DNA from: Gonocerus acuteangulatus
Taxonomy: Eukaryota > Arthropoda > Insecta > Hemiptera > Coreidae
Assembly (NCBI GenBank): GCA_946811695.1
Contig: OX328124.1
Span: forward strand, 95,813,304 to 95,877,303
Length of the DNA stretch: 64,000 nucleotides
Direction of reading: 5' to 3'
Part shown: piece after piece, positions 47,799 through 56,999 of the stretch
How the letters are laid out: every line of letters begins with the position of its first letter
How positions within the stretch are numbered: the stretch's first letter is position 1
The notes under the pieces: generated by a model
Databases searched by the model: none
Told to the model about the DNA's origin: nothing
What the model saw: the letters and a program-made list of their open reading frames with translations, nothing else
Translations under genes and position numbers: made by a program

Positions 47799-50700
47799 AT
47801 GTTTTCCGGTAGTGGAGTTGCTTAATTCCAGAGGGTGAAACAAAATTCAGTCTTCCCACAAATTTTCTTTATTTTGCACCAGGCCTTTCAACACAAATGT
47901 GCCATCATAGTTGTTACCAGTGCTGTGTTCGGGCTAGGAACACAGCCCTGGTAACAACTATCACTGCACGGAGCACCTGATGATGGCACAGTTGTGTTGA
48001 AAGGCCTAGTGCAAAATAAAGAAAATTTGTGATTTTGAGCGCAATCTCATTAGCTGTCAGGCAGACACAACAATTTGTAATCCAAGAATGAGTCCATAGC
48101 TCCCTTCTGTAGAATGATTAGTGGTCACCAATCCCCGGGAACCACGGAATTAAAAGGTTTTTTATTTACCCGCAGTGTTTGGGGATACTTATCCGTGAGA
48201 AGATTACCATGTAATGCTTCCAGAGACTCCTACTATGAGAAAGACATATGTTGATGCGCACCCCATGAGCCCACATGAGGGAGGGACGCGTGGCGCGATG
48301 TGGGCATGCCACATGACTCCCTCATGCTCTCGTGCATTTCCATGCTGAAACTGACCGGAACAGACACACGACCCACATCATCTACTCACTTAACGCCGGA
48401 ACATTAGGGATCGTTTTGTATGTTTTTATGAAGGAGCGTTTTGTAGGTTTTATATATTATAATATAAAGAAAAAATAATAATAGCTAGGTGGGTCTTCCC
48501 TTGGTCTTGTAGCTAACGCATTGGATTCTCATGCGGGAGATGGAGGCTGGAGTCCCACCTGTAGTAGGGATTTTTCTCATTCCAGGGCTTGTTGAGAAAA
48601 TTCCATGCTGCACCTACTTGGCCTAGATGTCGATGCGCCGTAAAAAAATGGCTAGGTAACTATAATAGAAAGGTACCTAACTATTTTTTTAACCAGGTAT
48701 ATTTTTTCTCCTAACAATTTACATAATTTCTAAAACTAGTGTAATTTTTGTTAATCGGCATCGCTTGTATACAGAAATCATTAACTGCGGATTAAAACGA
48801 TTTTCATGACGCGGCGCATACAAAAATACTCATAATTATACGTGTCATACTTAAAAGCTGTTATTTTCTCGTGGATTCTCTCATTTTGGATTGATCTATT
48901 TTTTATTCATAGCTTTTGGTTTTTGTTGTTTTTTTTCTGTTTTTGTTATATAAATTTGATTAATTGAATTTATATCTAAGGTAGTATAATAAATTTACAA
49001 CTGTTTATGTGTATCATTTCTATTTTATAATTGTAAGTATATCTAATAATTGTATTCGGCGAATCACCTTGGTTGCGGTTGCACATAAATAAATACATAA
49101 TAAAAGATGGATAGCGCACCTTGTCTTTTTTTTCTTCACTCCGTTGTTGTCAGTCTTTTTGCTTTTTGATTCAGATTTTTTACTCGTTGTACTGGTTGTT
49201 ACTGTTTCAACTGCAACTGAAAAATAAATTATTTATAAAAAAAAGAAAAAAAAACATTGTTGTGTATAAATTAAAATTTAATTAAAAATGTTATCCTTTT
49301 TCTAAAGTGAATGTAAGTTCATAATATCATATTAGAATATATGCCTTTGAAATGTAGATATTGAGGTATCACTCATCAAAGAATTTAGCAACCCAAAATG
49401 GTTGGCCTAAAAGGGGTAAACCAAAAAACGGGCATTCAAAAATCCATACTGGCCTGGAAATATGCTGCTTGTCAAGGAAACACAAAACGCGTTTGTCTTC
49501 ACTGTTGGGTTTTAACAGAAGCCCTTTATCTATTTTTTTTGGGGGGGGGGATATTTTTAATATTTATAAAATAGGCGGCGTTAATATCCCAGTTCTTGAT
49601 ATGCCGTTAAACATCTTTTTTTATTATTTCATGTTATATGTATTCATATGTATCTTTATTTTTTATTGTAACTTATTACGACAATGTAAATATTTATCCA
49701 TAAACTCTGTGAATATAGTTGCAACCTTTACCTTCCCTTTATGTTAAGTCCTCATAATACTTATATGTATTCAATTCCTCCTTCGATTTTATTCCATACA
49801 TTTACCTTATTGTTTATTTACTTTGTAAATAGTTACCTGGAGGTTCCTTCCTCTTGGGTGTTTCAGGAATGGGTTGCAACTCCTGCGTGTGGAAGATCCC
49901 CTGAAGCTGTTCCATCTCGCCGAGCTGTTGGCCGCTGCCTTGCTGTCCTTGCAGGCCCAGCATCACCTGGGAACAGTTATTTTATATTTTAACACTAAAT
50001 ATTAATTATAATTTAATCCCCCCCCCCAAAAATTTTACGACTTTTTTAGAATAAGAAATAGCCCCTCTAAATACACTAACAACCCTTGTGAATCCGAAAT
50101 TTTCAAATATGCCGCTTATCTTTAAGTGTAATAATACCAAACATGATAATTCATTCTTCCAATTTAAGGTTCCAAAGGTAGGTATTATCGGCGTTCGCTC
50201 TTGTAATAATAAAACTAAATTTGAGAAGAGACTGTGTTTTATAAACCACATTTTCTTACAAAAATGTACTTGTATTAAAACACCACACGAACGAACCCTG
50301 ACAATACATACCAACCTTCCAACGGTCAACGATCTTCTCTCAATAAGTTCAAGTTTTGTTTTTTAGGAACTAATGAAACTTTTATTTATTTATTTATTTA
50401 TTCAGAATTTACAACAATGTCAAAATACATTTCCAGTAAAAAGATACATGTGAATGTGTCTTGAAGCTCGTGAGGAGGGAAGCTGCACAGTTGCAGTACC
50501 CACAAGGCAGAGAGATTAATATTGTAGTAACTACTCCTTGAGCTGGTCTCTAGGCCAGTCACGCCTCAGACGGCGAATGGGGTTGTTTGGGATTAGATGT
50601 GATGATAGGGAGTTAATTAAAGAATTTGGATGACCCTGTAATTTAGAATGAAATTTTTTATATACTTGTTTTGATAAGGGTTGGATAAATGGAATATGGA

Positions 50701-51514
50701 GGTCGTTGTGAAGAGTCAAATTGGATACAAAGAATGGAGCGTCGGCTATTTTACGGAGGATTTTAGATTGCAATGATTGAATTTTGTAGGAGTTTGAGGG
50801 CTTTGTGGATCCCCAGAGCTCTATGCCATAAGTACATATAGGTCTGAGTATTGTCATGTAAATGAGTCTTTTGTTCTTAAGTGTAAGGTGTGATCGTCGG
50901 TCGAGTAAGTGTAGTAAAAGTCTGTACCGTCGGTTGAGTTCTTGTCTCTTCTGAGTAATGTGTGGTTTCCAAGTTAGTCGTTTATCAAGTATAAGTCCAA
51001 GGTAGCGGATTTGGGATTTTTGAGGAAGAATTGAGTCGTTAAGGGACACTGGGGGACTAATGAAACTGAACTACCTCTAAACAAACGTTGATAATTCGTT
51101 AATAGTTACTCCTTGTACAGTTATACAAAATATTAAGAACTTATAGTGTTTAATGAATTACCGCATAGTCTAGGAACCCTTAATCAAATAATATCTCAGA
51201 TTTGTGAGACAAGCCATCGACTACATGTTTCTAGCCTCGATAGGGCTGATTCCTTTTCTTTTTTTTTTTTCAAAAGAAAAGCCATTGTCCCTAGTGGGAA
51301 CTTTGCAGTAATATCGAATATTGCCATTTGTTTATTTTTTATTTTTAATGATGACAGCATACGTTATTATTAATCAAATAGAAGTAAACAAAGCTACAGA
51401 AATAATCGATAATTTCGTTTTTGCTGTGGACTTTCCAATTTTACCTCACTTAATTAGGTCTTATATTACTCCAGACAAACATACCACCTTATGTAAATTG
51501 TCCCATTAACATAT

Positions 51515-51583
<69 letters not shown>

Positions 51584-52630
51584 GTACATATATACCTGCA
51601 ATAATTGCACTTTTAGGCTTCAGGGGGGGGGAGGCGAGGTTAGCTCATTGGAAGAGCACTGGTCTAATATAGTGGACGAAATTGCAACATGAGAATATTA
51701 ACTTCTAACATATTCCATTATGATTTATTTACTCTCCGGTTCTACTGTAGTGGCGAGCTTTTGAATTCCACAGAGAGTCAATTTCATAAAACAAAAAAAA
51801 AGATAAGAAAAATGGAAGCTAAAAATGTGTAAAAGCTTATATTGATTATCTGAAGGGTAGAAACACGTTTGAAATAAATTAAAATTCCAATTTAGCAAAA
51901 ATATTAACAGCCGGAAATTTATTATGATAATAAATCAAACTACAGGTTGTTAATTTATAGGTTTTTTGTTTCATTGGCAGAATGATAATTAATACTTGAA
52001 ATAATAATCTATAATTAAATTATTCAAAAAATAACTAATTGTCTCCTCGTAATTGAAGGTAATTTATTAAAATTTCAATATTGTGAAATAATACATATAG
52101 CAATCAATAAGTGGTTAGGTTTCGACTTAGAAGAAAGGTAGGTTTTCAGAAGAATCTATATTTGTAAATTTCGCCTTAATGTTTGGCAGTATCTATTCGC
52201 AGTAAATGCTAGGATGCGGAGAGAGGCCAAAGGTATGAATTAAGTGACCATGACGTATATGAGATAAATTTACCTCTTTGTCACTTAACTCTTTGGTCGT
52301 TCTTCACTTCCTGTCATTTACTGCTGAAGAAGACAAATAGAACGCCAAAACGTCCAAATTTAGATTCTTCAGAAAATCTGTGTTTATTTTTTCCAGAAAC
52401 CCTACTACCATTAGTTGTTTCATATCATTGCAACAGATAGCTACCTACATTTTATAATTTAAAAAAATCTGTCATGCTTTGAGTGGTGCCTTATTATTAA
52501 ATAAAAAAACATAAAACATCAAAAGAATACATACCTGAATTGAATGCACTCCAGACGAAGAAAGTTTTCCTATGTTTCCGTTTCCGGAAAAATCCGAAAA
52601 AATAGCATCGTCAAAAGGCGGGCCTTCCAT
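36931..52630 (-). CDS. repo: Reversed polarity homeobox transcription factor (Repo)
   Basis: Paired-like homeodomain transcription factor required for glial differentiation in insects. Exons 52630-52535 (start uncertain), 49966-49837, 49216-49120, 38889-38690, 37394-36931; GT-AG introns, phases 0, 1, 2, 1 all join, giving 328 aa from ATG 52630. Homeodomain at residues 104-163, [20 protein letters not shown] to [15 protein letters not shown], with Q50 and N51, followed by [28 protein letters not shown] with LSESRVQ and PPRKTGY identifies Repo rather than Arx, Unc4 or Otp. The C-terminus is Gly/Pro/Tyr-rich and ends in an acidic stretch with [13 protein letters not shown]. Intron 4 (38.9-49.1 kb) is over 10 kb and full of transposons. 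Confidence 0.93.
37765..37800 (+). ncRNA. Hammerhead-like core, Penelope terminal repeat
   Basis: CTGAAGA (37765-37771), then stem II GGC...GCC, then CGAAACGTTC. CUGANGA and GAAAC are the conserved hammerhead boxes, and CAAATATAGATTTTTAC after them matches the Penelope 3' region at 61.3 kb. Catalytic activity not shown. Confidence 0.45.
38047..38266 (+). mobile_element. tRNA-derived SINE, family A, full length with poly-A
   Basis: Head GGGTCTCCCGTGGTCTAGTGG (A box TGGTCTAGTGG), anticodon-like CAT, B box GGTTCGATCCCC, body CTCATCTCAGGGCTCGCTGAG, then ATGTCGATGCGCCGT and about 50 A. Best copy in the window. In repo intron 4 (downstream of the homeodomain exon), opposite to transcription. Confidence 0.88.
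38690..38889 (-). CDS. repo: repo homeodomain exon
   Basis: 200 nt: G completing Arg, 66 codons [20 protein letters not shown] to KTGYLPSA, and G. Contains helices 1-3 with [13 protein letters not shown]. Gly at homeodomain position 18 replaces the usual Arg. Acceptor TTTTAG, donor GTAACT. Confidence 0.96.
39335..39399. repeat. (TA)n microsatellite
   Basis: About 65 bases of TA in repo intron 3 region. Confidence 0.9.
39532..40643. mobile_element. 1.1-kb TIR element, AGGGGAACTCGGGGCGGAAC
   Basis: Left end AGGGGAACTCGGGGCGGAAC plus GGGATA is repeated exactly and inverted at 40618-40643. TA is next to both ends, suggesting a TA target site (Tc1/mariner/pogo group). A minus ORF at 39736-40050 includes EVLVCKYCR; part of the same element recurs at ~59280-59400. 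No full transposase. Internal TCCCGTTCTGCTCCATCCCG echoes the ends. Confidence 0.75.
40733..40787. repeat. (TA)n microsatellite
   Basis: About 55 bases of TA beside the TIR element. Confidence 0.9.
41000..41331. repeat. Head-to-head inverted repeat of Penelope terminal sequence
   Basis: CAAGGAATGG (41001) matches CCATTCCTTG (41322-41331) in reverse, and the arms of about 145 bp pair with scattered mismatches (AAAATGTCATAT, AATCTGTAT, CACTTAG). Each arm contains a degenerate hammerhead-like AACGT region. The right arm continues into CACCTCAAGGACTAACTATC, as after the Penelope ORF (61.37 kb). Confidence 0.75.
42310..42565 (+). repeat. Interspersed repeat Y, copy 1
   Basis: CCAGAAGGAAATTAAGG to CCTCTGGGGTCCTCA, closely matching 53711-53965. 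No coding frame, no recognised family. Confidence 0.75.
42640..42760 (+). repeat. SINE family C tail-like fragment
   Basis: ACAAAAAGGAAAAACTTCACATCTATCC, GGCTA(A/G)AAA and AGCTATAGATAATCGATCCC resemble the end of the 47143 element. Head missing. Confidence 0.45.
42774..42885 (+). mobile_element. tRNA-derived SINE, family A, 3' truncated
   Basis: GGGTCTCCCGTGGTCCAGTGG head, B box GGTTCAAGTCCC, body TTTTCATGCAAGGGCCCGTTG. No genomic poly-A tail. Confidence 0.7.
43273..43334. repeat. (TA)n microsatellite
   Basis: About 62 bases of TA. Confidence 0.9.
44119..44203. repeat. Compound (TA)n/(TATG)n microsatellite
   Basis: TA run with interspersed TG and AC dinucleotides. The six-frame Ile-Tyr strings across it are not genes. 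Confidence 0.9.
44400..45720. mobile_element. Harbinger-like non-autonomous DNA transposon, 1,321 bp
   Basis: Exact 32-bp inverted ends starting AGCGGCCCCTACACGGTCAG, with TTA duplicated on both sides (44397-44399, 45721-45723). A 3-bp TTA target and GGCCCCTACAC-type ends are usual for PIF/Harbinger. Subterminal GTAATGATG motifs are repeated. It holds a (TA)n run (44716-44767) but no transposase. Lies in repo intron 3 region. Confidence 0.85.
44716..44767. repeat. (TA)n microsatellite inside the Harbinger-like element
   Basis: About 52 bases of TA. Confidence 0.9.
45887..46800. mobile_element. Family X repeat with three ~147-bp tandem units
   Basis: Begins GTCCGTCACGCAGGAGCTGC, matching 25660-25840, then from ~46360 carries units with GGAGTAAACCCCCC, TAATGAACCGATTTAG, ACCACTACGAATACC and AATCACGGCTGGTAGTGGCG at ~46370, ~46518 and ~46664. 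The same units occur at 26540-26760. No protein coding seen. Confidence 0.7.
47094..47142. repeat. (TA)n microsatellite
   Basis: About 49 bases of TA, directly before SINE family C. Confidence 0.9.
47143..47346 (+). mobile_element. tRNA-like SINE, family C
   Basis: GGCCCGGTGGCTTTGAGCGC head, B-box-like GTCGTGGGTTTTATTCCCAC, then TTCCTTTAGAAAAAAG and CTATAGATAACCCGTCC, ending in TTAATA and a TA run. Another tail lies at 42640-42760. Confidence 0.55.
47347..47396. repeat. (TA)n microsatellite
   Basis: About 50 bases of TA between two SINEs. Confidence 0.9.
47397..47738 (+). mobile_element. tRNA-derived SINE, family B, full length
   Basis: GGGGCGAGGTTAGCTCAGTGG with A box TTAGCTCAGTGG and B box GTTCAAATCCC, so a tRNA-like head of about 73 nt, then a ~270-nt body with CAGGCGGCCGGAGCATAGTA, CACTAGTGTGCCTTATG-type sequence and a CCCTCGTGGCCTGTTACGGG end, followed by (TA)n. 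Not a functional tRNA gene, because the head repeats with the body at other sites. Confidence 0.85.
47738..47792. repeat. (TA)n microsatellite
   Basis: About 55 bases of TA after SINE family B. Confidence 0.9.
47857..48031. repeat. Inverted repeat with ~75-bp arms
   Basis: CACAAATTTTCTTTATTTTG at the left is inverted at the right (CAAAATAAAGAAAATTTGTG); inner AGGCCTTTCAACAC and GTTGTTACCAG also pair. The right arm reads CTGATGATGGCACAG...TTGAAAGGCC, a degenerate hammerhead-like pattern. Same design as the 41.0-kb pair. Confidence 0.75.
48491..48647 (+). mobile_element. tRNA-derived SINE, family A
   Basis: GGGTCTTCCCTTGGTCTTGT head, B-box region GGCTGGAGTCCCACC, body CTCATTCCAGGGCTTGTTG, end GATGTCGATGCGCCGTAAAA. 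Confidence 0.75.
49120..49216 (-). CDS. repo: repo exon ending inside the homeodomain N-terminal arm
   Basis: 97 nt: two bases, [31 protein letters not shown], then AG of the split Arg. Acceptor TTTTTCAG, donor GTGCGC. It supplies the basic arm (KKKKTR) of the homeodomain; the remainder is 10.2 kb away. Confidence 0.9.
49837..49966 (-). CDS. repo: repo exon encoding Gln-rich linker
   Basis: 130 nt, 43 codons [20 protein letters not shown] to [10 protein letters not shown] plus one base. Acceptor TTCCCAG, donor GTAACT. Phase 0 from the previous exon; the last G joins TT of the next exon to give Val. Confidence 0.88.
50088..50366 (+). other. Unrecognised ORF next to the LINE
   Basis: From about [20 protein letters not shown] to [13 protein letters not shown]. 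Composition is protein-like, but no family recognised. The LINE sits directly after its end, and short protein-like frames continue at 51146-51509. Could be an older transposon ORF cut by the LINE. Confidence 0.3.
50381..51055 (-). mobile_element. 5'-truncated Jockey-type LINE with target-site duplication
   Basis: Minus-strand ORF (51049-50531) with [44 protein letters not shown] and DWPRDQLKE, the C-terminal part of a Jockey-clade reverse transcriptase ending at its usual stop. The 3' tail is (TAAA)n (plus strand TTTATTTATT from 50381). Flanked by ACTAATGAAACT at 50369-50380 and 51056-51067, a 12-bp duplication. The ORF remnant looks intact, suggesting recent insertion, into repo intron 1. 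Confidence 0.88.
51516..51582. repeat. (CT)n(CA)n microsatellite
   Basis: A CT run followed by a CA run in repo intron 1. Confidence 0.9.
51634..51676 (+). mobile_element. SINE family B head fragment
   Basis: GGCGAGGTTAGCTCATTGGAAGAGCACTGG, cut before the B box. Confidence 0.6.
52320..52365 (+). other. Degenerate Penelope terminal motif
   Basis: TGCTGAAGAAGACAAATAGA...CCAAAACGTCCAAATTTAGA mirrors the 61.26-kb hammerhead-like site, with GAAAC changed to AAAAC. Confidence 0.35.
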
Positions 52631-52740
52631 TTCGGTCGGCTCTAGCTTAAAAATATAGTCGTCCACGTTGGAGGCCGTCTTGTCTGCCGGTGTCGACAAT
52701 GTCTGTCGACCGATACACTTCAAGTCCAAACACGGGGGTT
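52535..52740 (-). CDS. repo: repo 5' coding exon (start unresolved)
   Basis: The frame is open from a TAG at ~52760 to the donor GTATGT at 52534. It encodes TLSTPADKTASNVDDYIFKL, then [20 protein letters not shown] and SSSGVHSIQ. The first in-frame ATG is at 52630 (GAAATGG, fair context). The protein-like sequence before it has no ATG, so the exon may be internal (acceptor candidate GACTTGAAG at ~52720 after a T9 tract) with a start exon further upstream, or the T9 run may hide an error. Confidence 0.8.
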
Positions 52741-53024
52741 GAAAAAAAAATCTCCAAGTCGGCTATACGTCCTAATTACTCGGCGTCCGTGTCAGCGGAG
52801 GGCCGGGAGATAAAGCTCATTGATCGTTATTAATTTCTAAATTGGTCTAATCAAATTCATAGGAGGCGCTAAGCAGGGTCGAGTTAAGGCCAATTCAGCC
52901 AACTAGACCCAATCGAGCTTATTTGTTACAATTGTGACGGGACCGGGAGCGGGCAGTGTTCGGTAAGACACAAAACAGTGAAGAGCTGGAGTGCCAGCAA
53001 GGAGACTATGGAGGGGAGAACCAA

Positions 53025-53050
53025 GGGGGCGGGGCCTGGAATGGACCAAT
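53025..53050 (-). promoter_or_regulatory. GC box and CCAAT box upstream of repo
   Basis: On the minus strand ATTGG (53050-53046) lies nine bases before GGCCCCGCCCCC (53036-53025), about 300-400 bases upstream of the first recognised repo exon and in a locally GC-richer block (52.9-53.1 kb). The order fits a CCAAT/GC-box promoter for repo. The transcription start is not identifiable. Confidence 0.45.
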
Positions 53051-53710
53051 CACCGCTGCATCTCTCCCCACCATCAGCTCGCTGATTTGCCCGCTGGCCA
53101 AGGATTATGGATACTATTGTATGCCGTCCATCATGAATTCCCGTAAGAAACCCTTTCAAAAATTATTTAAGACATGCAAGTTTATTCTTTCTTTATTTCG
53201 TGTTTTTTTTCCTTCTTCACCACACCTACACTTTCCGCGAATTGCGATGTTCCTTCTTTCTCTAGCGAACCTTTGTTTTCGACAATTGCTCTTAGAATTC
53301 TAATGGAATACATTCCCTTGATAATGCATTTGAATTAGGTATCCATTTTTATGTTTCTTTTAATTAATCGCAACTATGACTATGATAAATGAATGAAGTA
53401 CAATAAGAACAAAATAATAAATACATAACATTTTATGGGTAGAATTAACAGATGGGTATTAAACCTTCCAAATGTTTTATCCAATTTAATGCAACGTTTT
53501 TAATAATTTACAGGAAGTATTTGAAGGCCTCAAAGGTCAAGGGGTCTAAGTGAGATTTTTGAAAAAAAAATGAGTTAGATACAGGAATGGATTGTAAACA
53601 CCGTAATCTTGTGGGTCCAAGACAACCAAGGGATTTTATGTTTGCTGTCTTGATAGTTGCTGCCACCAAGCTTGTGTTCTCTTGAGTATTGTCACTTTTG
53701 TAATATCTAC

Positions 53711-53965
53711 GTTTGCAAGTCCAGAAGGAAATTAAGGGGTCTATGTGCGGATTCTCCAATTCACTTACATATTACTCATAACCTGGATGATGTACCTATT
53801 ATGTATTATCGATAATAAACGGCTAAGGACCTGAGGATTCCTCTAGTATGATCGGAACTGTAAAAATCTAGTTTTTACTATTACCACATATGTTCAACTT
53901 TGACCCATTTTCCTCAAAACATTGAGTTTGTTACTTAGACCCCTTGAACTCTGGGGTCCTCATTT
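53711..53965 (+). repeat. Interspersed repeat Y, copy 2
   Basis: Direct repeat of 42310-42565, most bases identical, small indels. Upstream of repo. Confidence 0.75.
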
Positions 53966-53969
53966 CTAT

Positions 53970-54990
53970 TCTAATGTGCCTTAGCTAAAACATGTCTCAA
54001 GTTGATTTAATCTTTGAGAATTGTATCAGTAGTTAGTTAGTCACAACGATAAATAATGTACCTACATCCTTTGTAGAGGCTTATGAGTGTCCCACTTATT
54101 AGTAAACATATTTCTCTCAGGAAAGGCAAAAGAAAAAGAGTAGATTTAAATCGTGTAATTTTAGTTTTTCGTGGTTTTGAAATACAATGTTTTTATCTGT
54201 CATCTGTACGTAGTACGTTCTTGTTTTGTGGTAAATTGAGCTTCGTCTGTGTACATTCTGTCAAAATGCGTCTAACAGTAAGTGTCGTATTAATGTCCTG
54301 ACAACTTGGTCTATTATTTTATAATTAGTGACTTCGTAAGGCTAATTTCGAATATTGTTTGTTGTTTGTTTACTTGTGCTTAAGGGCAAAAAACTGCGAG
54401 GTCATCATTGCCTGATCGAATATTGTACTTTCAGTACTTCAAAGAATTAAGATGACGGATTTTCGGAAGAGTTGGCAAATACGTAGTATTTAGACTTTTT
54501 TTCTGTGAATGAACTTCAATACGTTTATATATGTTATCGAATTTTTTTTACAAAAACAAATTTCAGAGAACATTAAAAAAAAATATATATGATACATAGA
54601 TAGATATTTGGAGACGTCTAAAGGCGAATTTATTCTATATTTTATTTATTTATTTTTTCTGGATTTCGGATCTTTATACATATATACATTTTCAAAACAA
54701 TTGGCAAAGGTGTATTACAGATTTCTTTGAACATATTGACGTTCAGAGTTTTGTGTGTCATTACTTAGTGGATCATCAAAGGTTTGATGAAAAGTCATCT
54801 AATTTGAAGAAAAGTCACGTTGGTTCAAAGATAATAAAATAACAAGATTTTTTTTTGTATGCGGTACCCCCTAGGCATAGTAGGCATTAGGGATGTAGGG
54901 AAAATTTTAAATATTTTAGTGTAAAATGGTGAGTTTTAAGGTCCTCTGGACTCCTAATAGACCAGGGTAAATGTAGAAGACATTTTTCAT
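53970..54990. other. Upstream of repo, no gene recognised
   Basis: AT-rich. A plus ORF at 54083-54301 has no recognisable content. Possible repo regulatory DNA, not demonstrable from sequence. Confidence 0.35.
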
Positions 54991-55024
54991 TGTCGTAGGC
55001 TTTTTTTTTACATGAAATGTTCTA

Positions 55025-55079
55025 ACCAAAACAAAATTTCGGGGGAGGGGGCTGCAGCCCCCCCTTATATACGCCCATG
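55025..55079 (-). mobile_element. One end of a CATGGGCGTATATAAGG MITE
   Basis: The minus strand starts CATGGGCGTATATAAGGGGG at 55079 and continues GCTGCAGCCCC, CCGAAATTTTG, matching the left end of the 55794 MITE. The other end is not found. Confidence 0.6.
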
Positions 55080-55559
55080 ACTCTAACCCCTTTAGAATAG
55101 CCTTTAGTGTCTTAAATAAAGTATAGAATAAGACCATTTTTCAATATATTACTTCGTCAACGCATAGAATATGTTCGTTCTCTAGTTTGCTCCGATTTGC
55201 GTATTCGATAGTTTTACATTGTAGGGACGATATTAGAATTATGGAATTTAGAAAATTATCCATTGCTTGGACTCAATAATAATTATTTGAACTATACTTA
55301 GGTATATTCAATTTTAATATGAAAAAATTACGCCGGCCCCTCCCTAGACTTCGGGCTCCTGTCCAATTGTCCACCGTGCCCCTCCCCCTAACGTAGACCC
55401 TGGATGGAGTAGTGTTTTTGCGAAAATTATTGAGTGAGGATTATCTTATTTTTTTTACCAATAATCAAGTGGTTCAAATTTTTGCCACGAGTTCATTTCT
55501 TATAGAGCTTGATTACAATGGTCGGGGTTGAGGCGTATGTGGTCTTAGCAAGGACTATA

Positions 55560-56601
55560 CAGGGTGTCCTAAAATGGCCCAGAAATGAGCATTCTAGCTA
55601 AACATGTAGCAGAGCTACTCACAATGTTTGTCTTTTTTCAAAACTATTGGCCTTTTTTATGAAAAACTGTGATTTTTGGATTTCTGGTTAATGTATCGTA
55701 TATAATGACCACATAATTAAAATCTACATTAAATTTCCAATCAGAAACTCCCATTATTAAAATATTTTTATTTAAATTAGGAGCTACACTAAACATGGGC
55801 GTATATAAGGGGGGCTGAGGGACTGCAGCCCCCCGAAATTTTCATTTGATGGTAAAAATATGTCGTAAAAACCTTAAAAATAAATTAAATAAGATCGCTT
55901 AGTTAATAAAAAATAGTTTATCTTAGGTGAAATAGCGTTTTAGTTGCCTAAAACTTTTTTAAATTCTAAATTATTCATATTCCATGCCCTGGAAATGGTC
56001 TCAGCCCCCCCCCCCGACATTTTCCCAGCCCCTACCGAAATTATTTCCTATATACGCCCATGACACTAAAAGCCACATGGATGTGAAACATTTATATTAG
56101 CGTTTTGTTAAATTAGTCAATATTTTCTACAGCTATTTGTTCGACTAAGAGGTTTGCCTTCGCCTCAAAAGTTGCCTTATTTAATATGCTATAAAATGGT
56201 ATCTCGTTGTTTCATAAAAACATTATTTGAATCTAATTTTTACTGATTTCTAAGTCAAAACCAATAAATGTGCTTTATCGTGAAGGAGTGACTCTGAATG
56301 CATTCTTTAATTTCACACAATAATGGCGATGTCTCATCCTTCCCACACTAGGTACACTCACACGCTTGCTCTGATTAAGGGTTGGAAGGCACTTCGGAAT
56401 TCAGGGTGAAATATGACAGAAGAGCATATTGGAAATAATTTATAGTTATTCATCGAAAAATCCAATAGTTTTGAAAATAGACAAAAGTTTGAGTAGCTCA
56501 GCTACATGTTCAGATGTAACGCTCATTTTTACGTCACTTAACTACAAATGACGTGCAGAATAAACTCCTAAAGTTATGACATCTCAATGCAGGACACCCT
56601 G
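55560..56601. mobile_element. TIR element CAGGGTGTCCT with long inverted arms
   Basis: Ends CAGGGTGTCCT/AGGACACCCTG beside TA on both sides. Arms of about 110 bp also pair (ACATGTAGC(A/T)GAGCTACTCA; TTTCAAAACTATTGG). It is interrupted by the hAT MITE at 55794. No ORF. Confidence 0.75.
55794..56062. mobile_element. 269-bp hAT MITE nested in the 55560 element
   Basis: Inverted ends CATGGGCGTATATA(AGG); exact 8-bp duplication ACACTAAA at 55786-55793 and 56063-56070. An 8-bp target is the hAT rule. GC-rich subterminal GGGGGGCTGAGGGACTGC is partly inverted at the other end (CAGCCCCCCCC). No coding. Confidence 0.88.
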
Positions 56602-56659
56602 TATAGGGTAAATGTTTCCTTTACCATTTCAAAATTATGCAATAAGTAAACATAGGATA

Positions 56660-56884
56660 CCAATATTTTTCAGGCGGATGGTCAATGAAAAATATTCATA
56701 TCAATAAATAATCATATTGGACGTGGCCATTGTTCGCCTTAATACAATTAGGCTGTAAGTTTTATTTAATTGAGTTTTTTAGCTCCTGAAGAGGCACCTA
56801 AGTTGTGAAACATGTAGAGACAAAGAACAAATAAATTGGCTTTGTTAATTCTCTTTCATTGACCTTCCGCCTGAAAAATATTGG
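56660..56884. repeat. Inverted repeat, Penelope-type terminal sequence
   Basis: CCAATATTTTTCAGGCGGAT plus GGTCAATG at the left, inverted at 56857-56884. A degenerate hammerhead-like CTGAAGAGGCACC...GTGAAACATG lies at 56787-56815. Third inverted pair of this design in the window. Confidence 0.65.
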
Positions 56885-56999
56885 ATTGAAGAAGATTGGG
56901 TCACTATAAAATGTAAACATAGGATACGTATTGACGTTACTGGTATCTAAGGTAGGTCGTAGCCTAACGTATAAGGTCCTCTCTTAGCTCTGGAAAATC

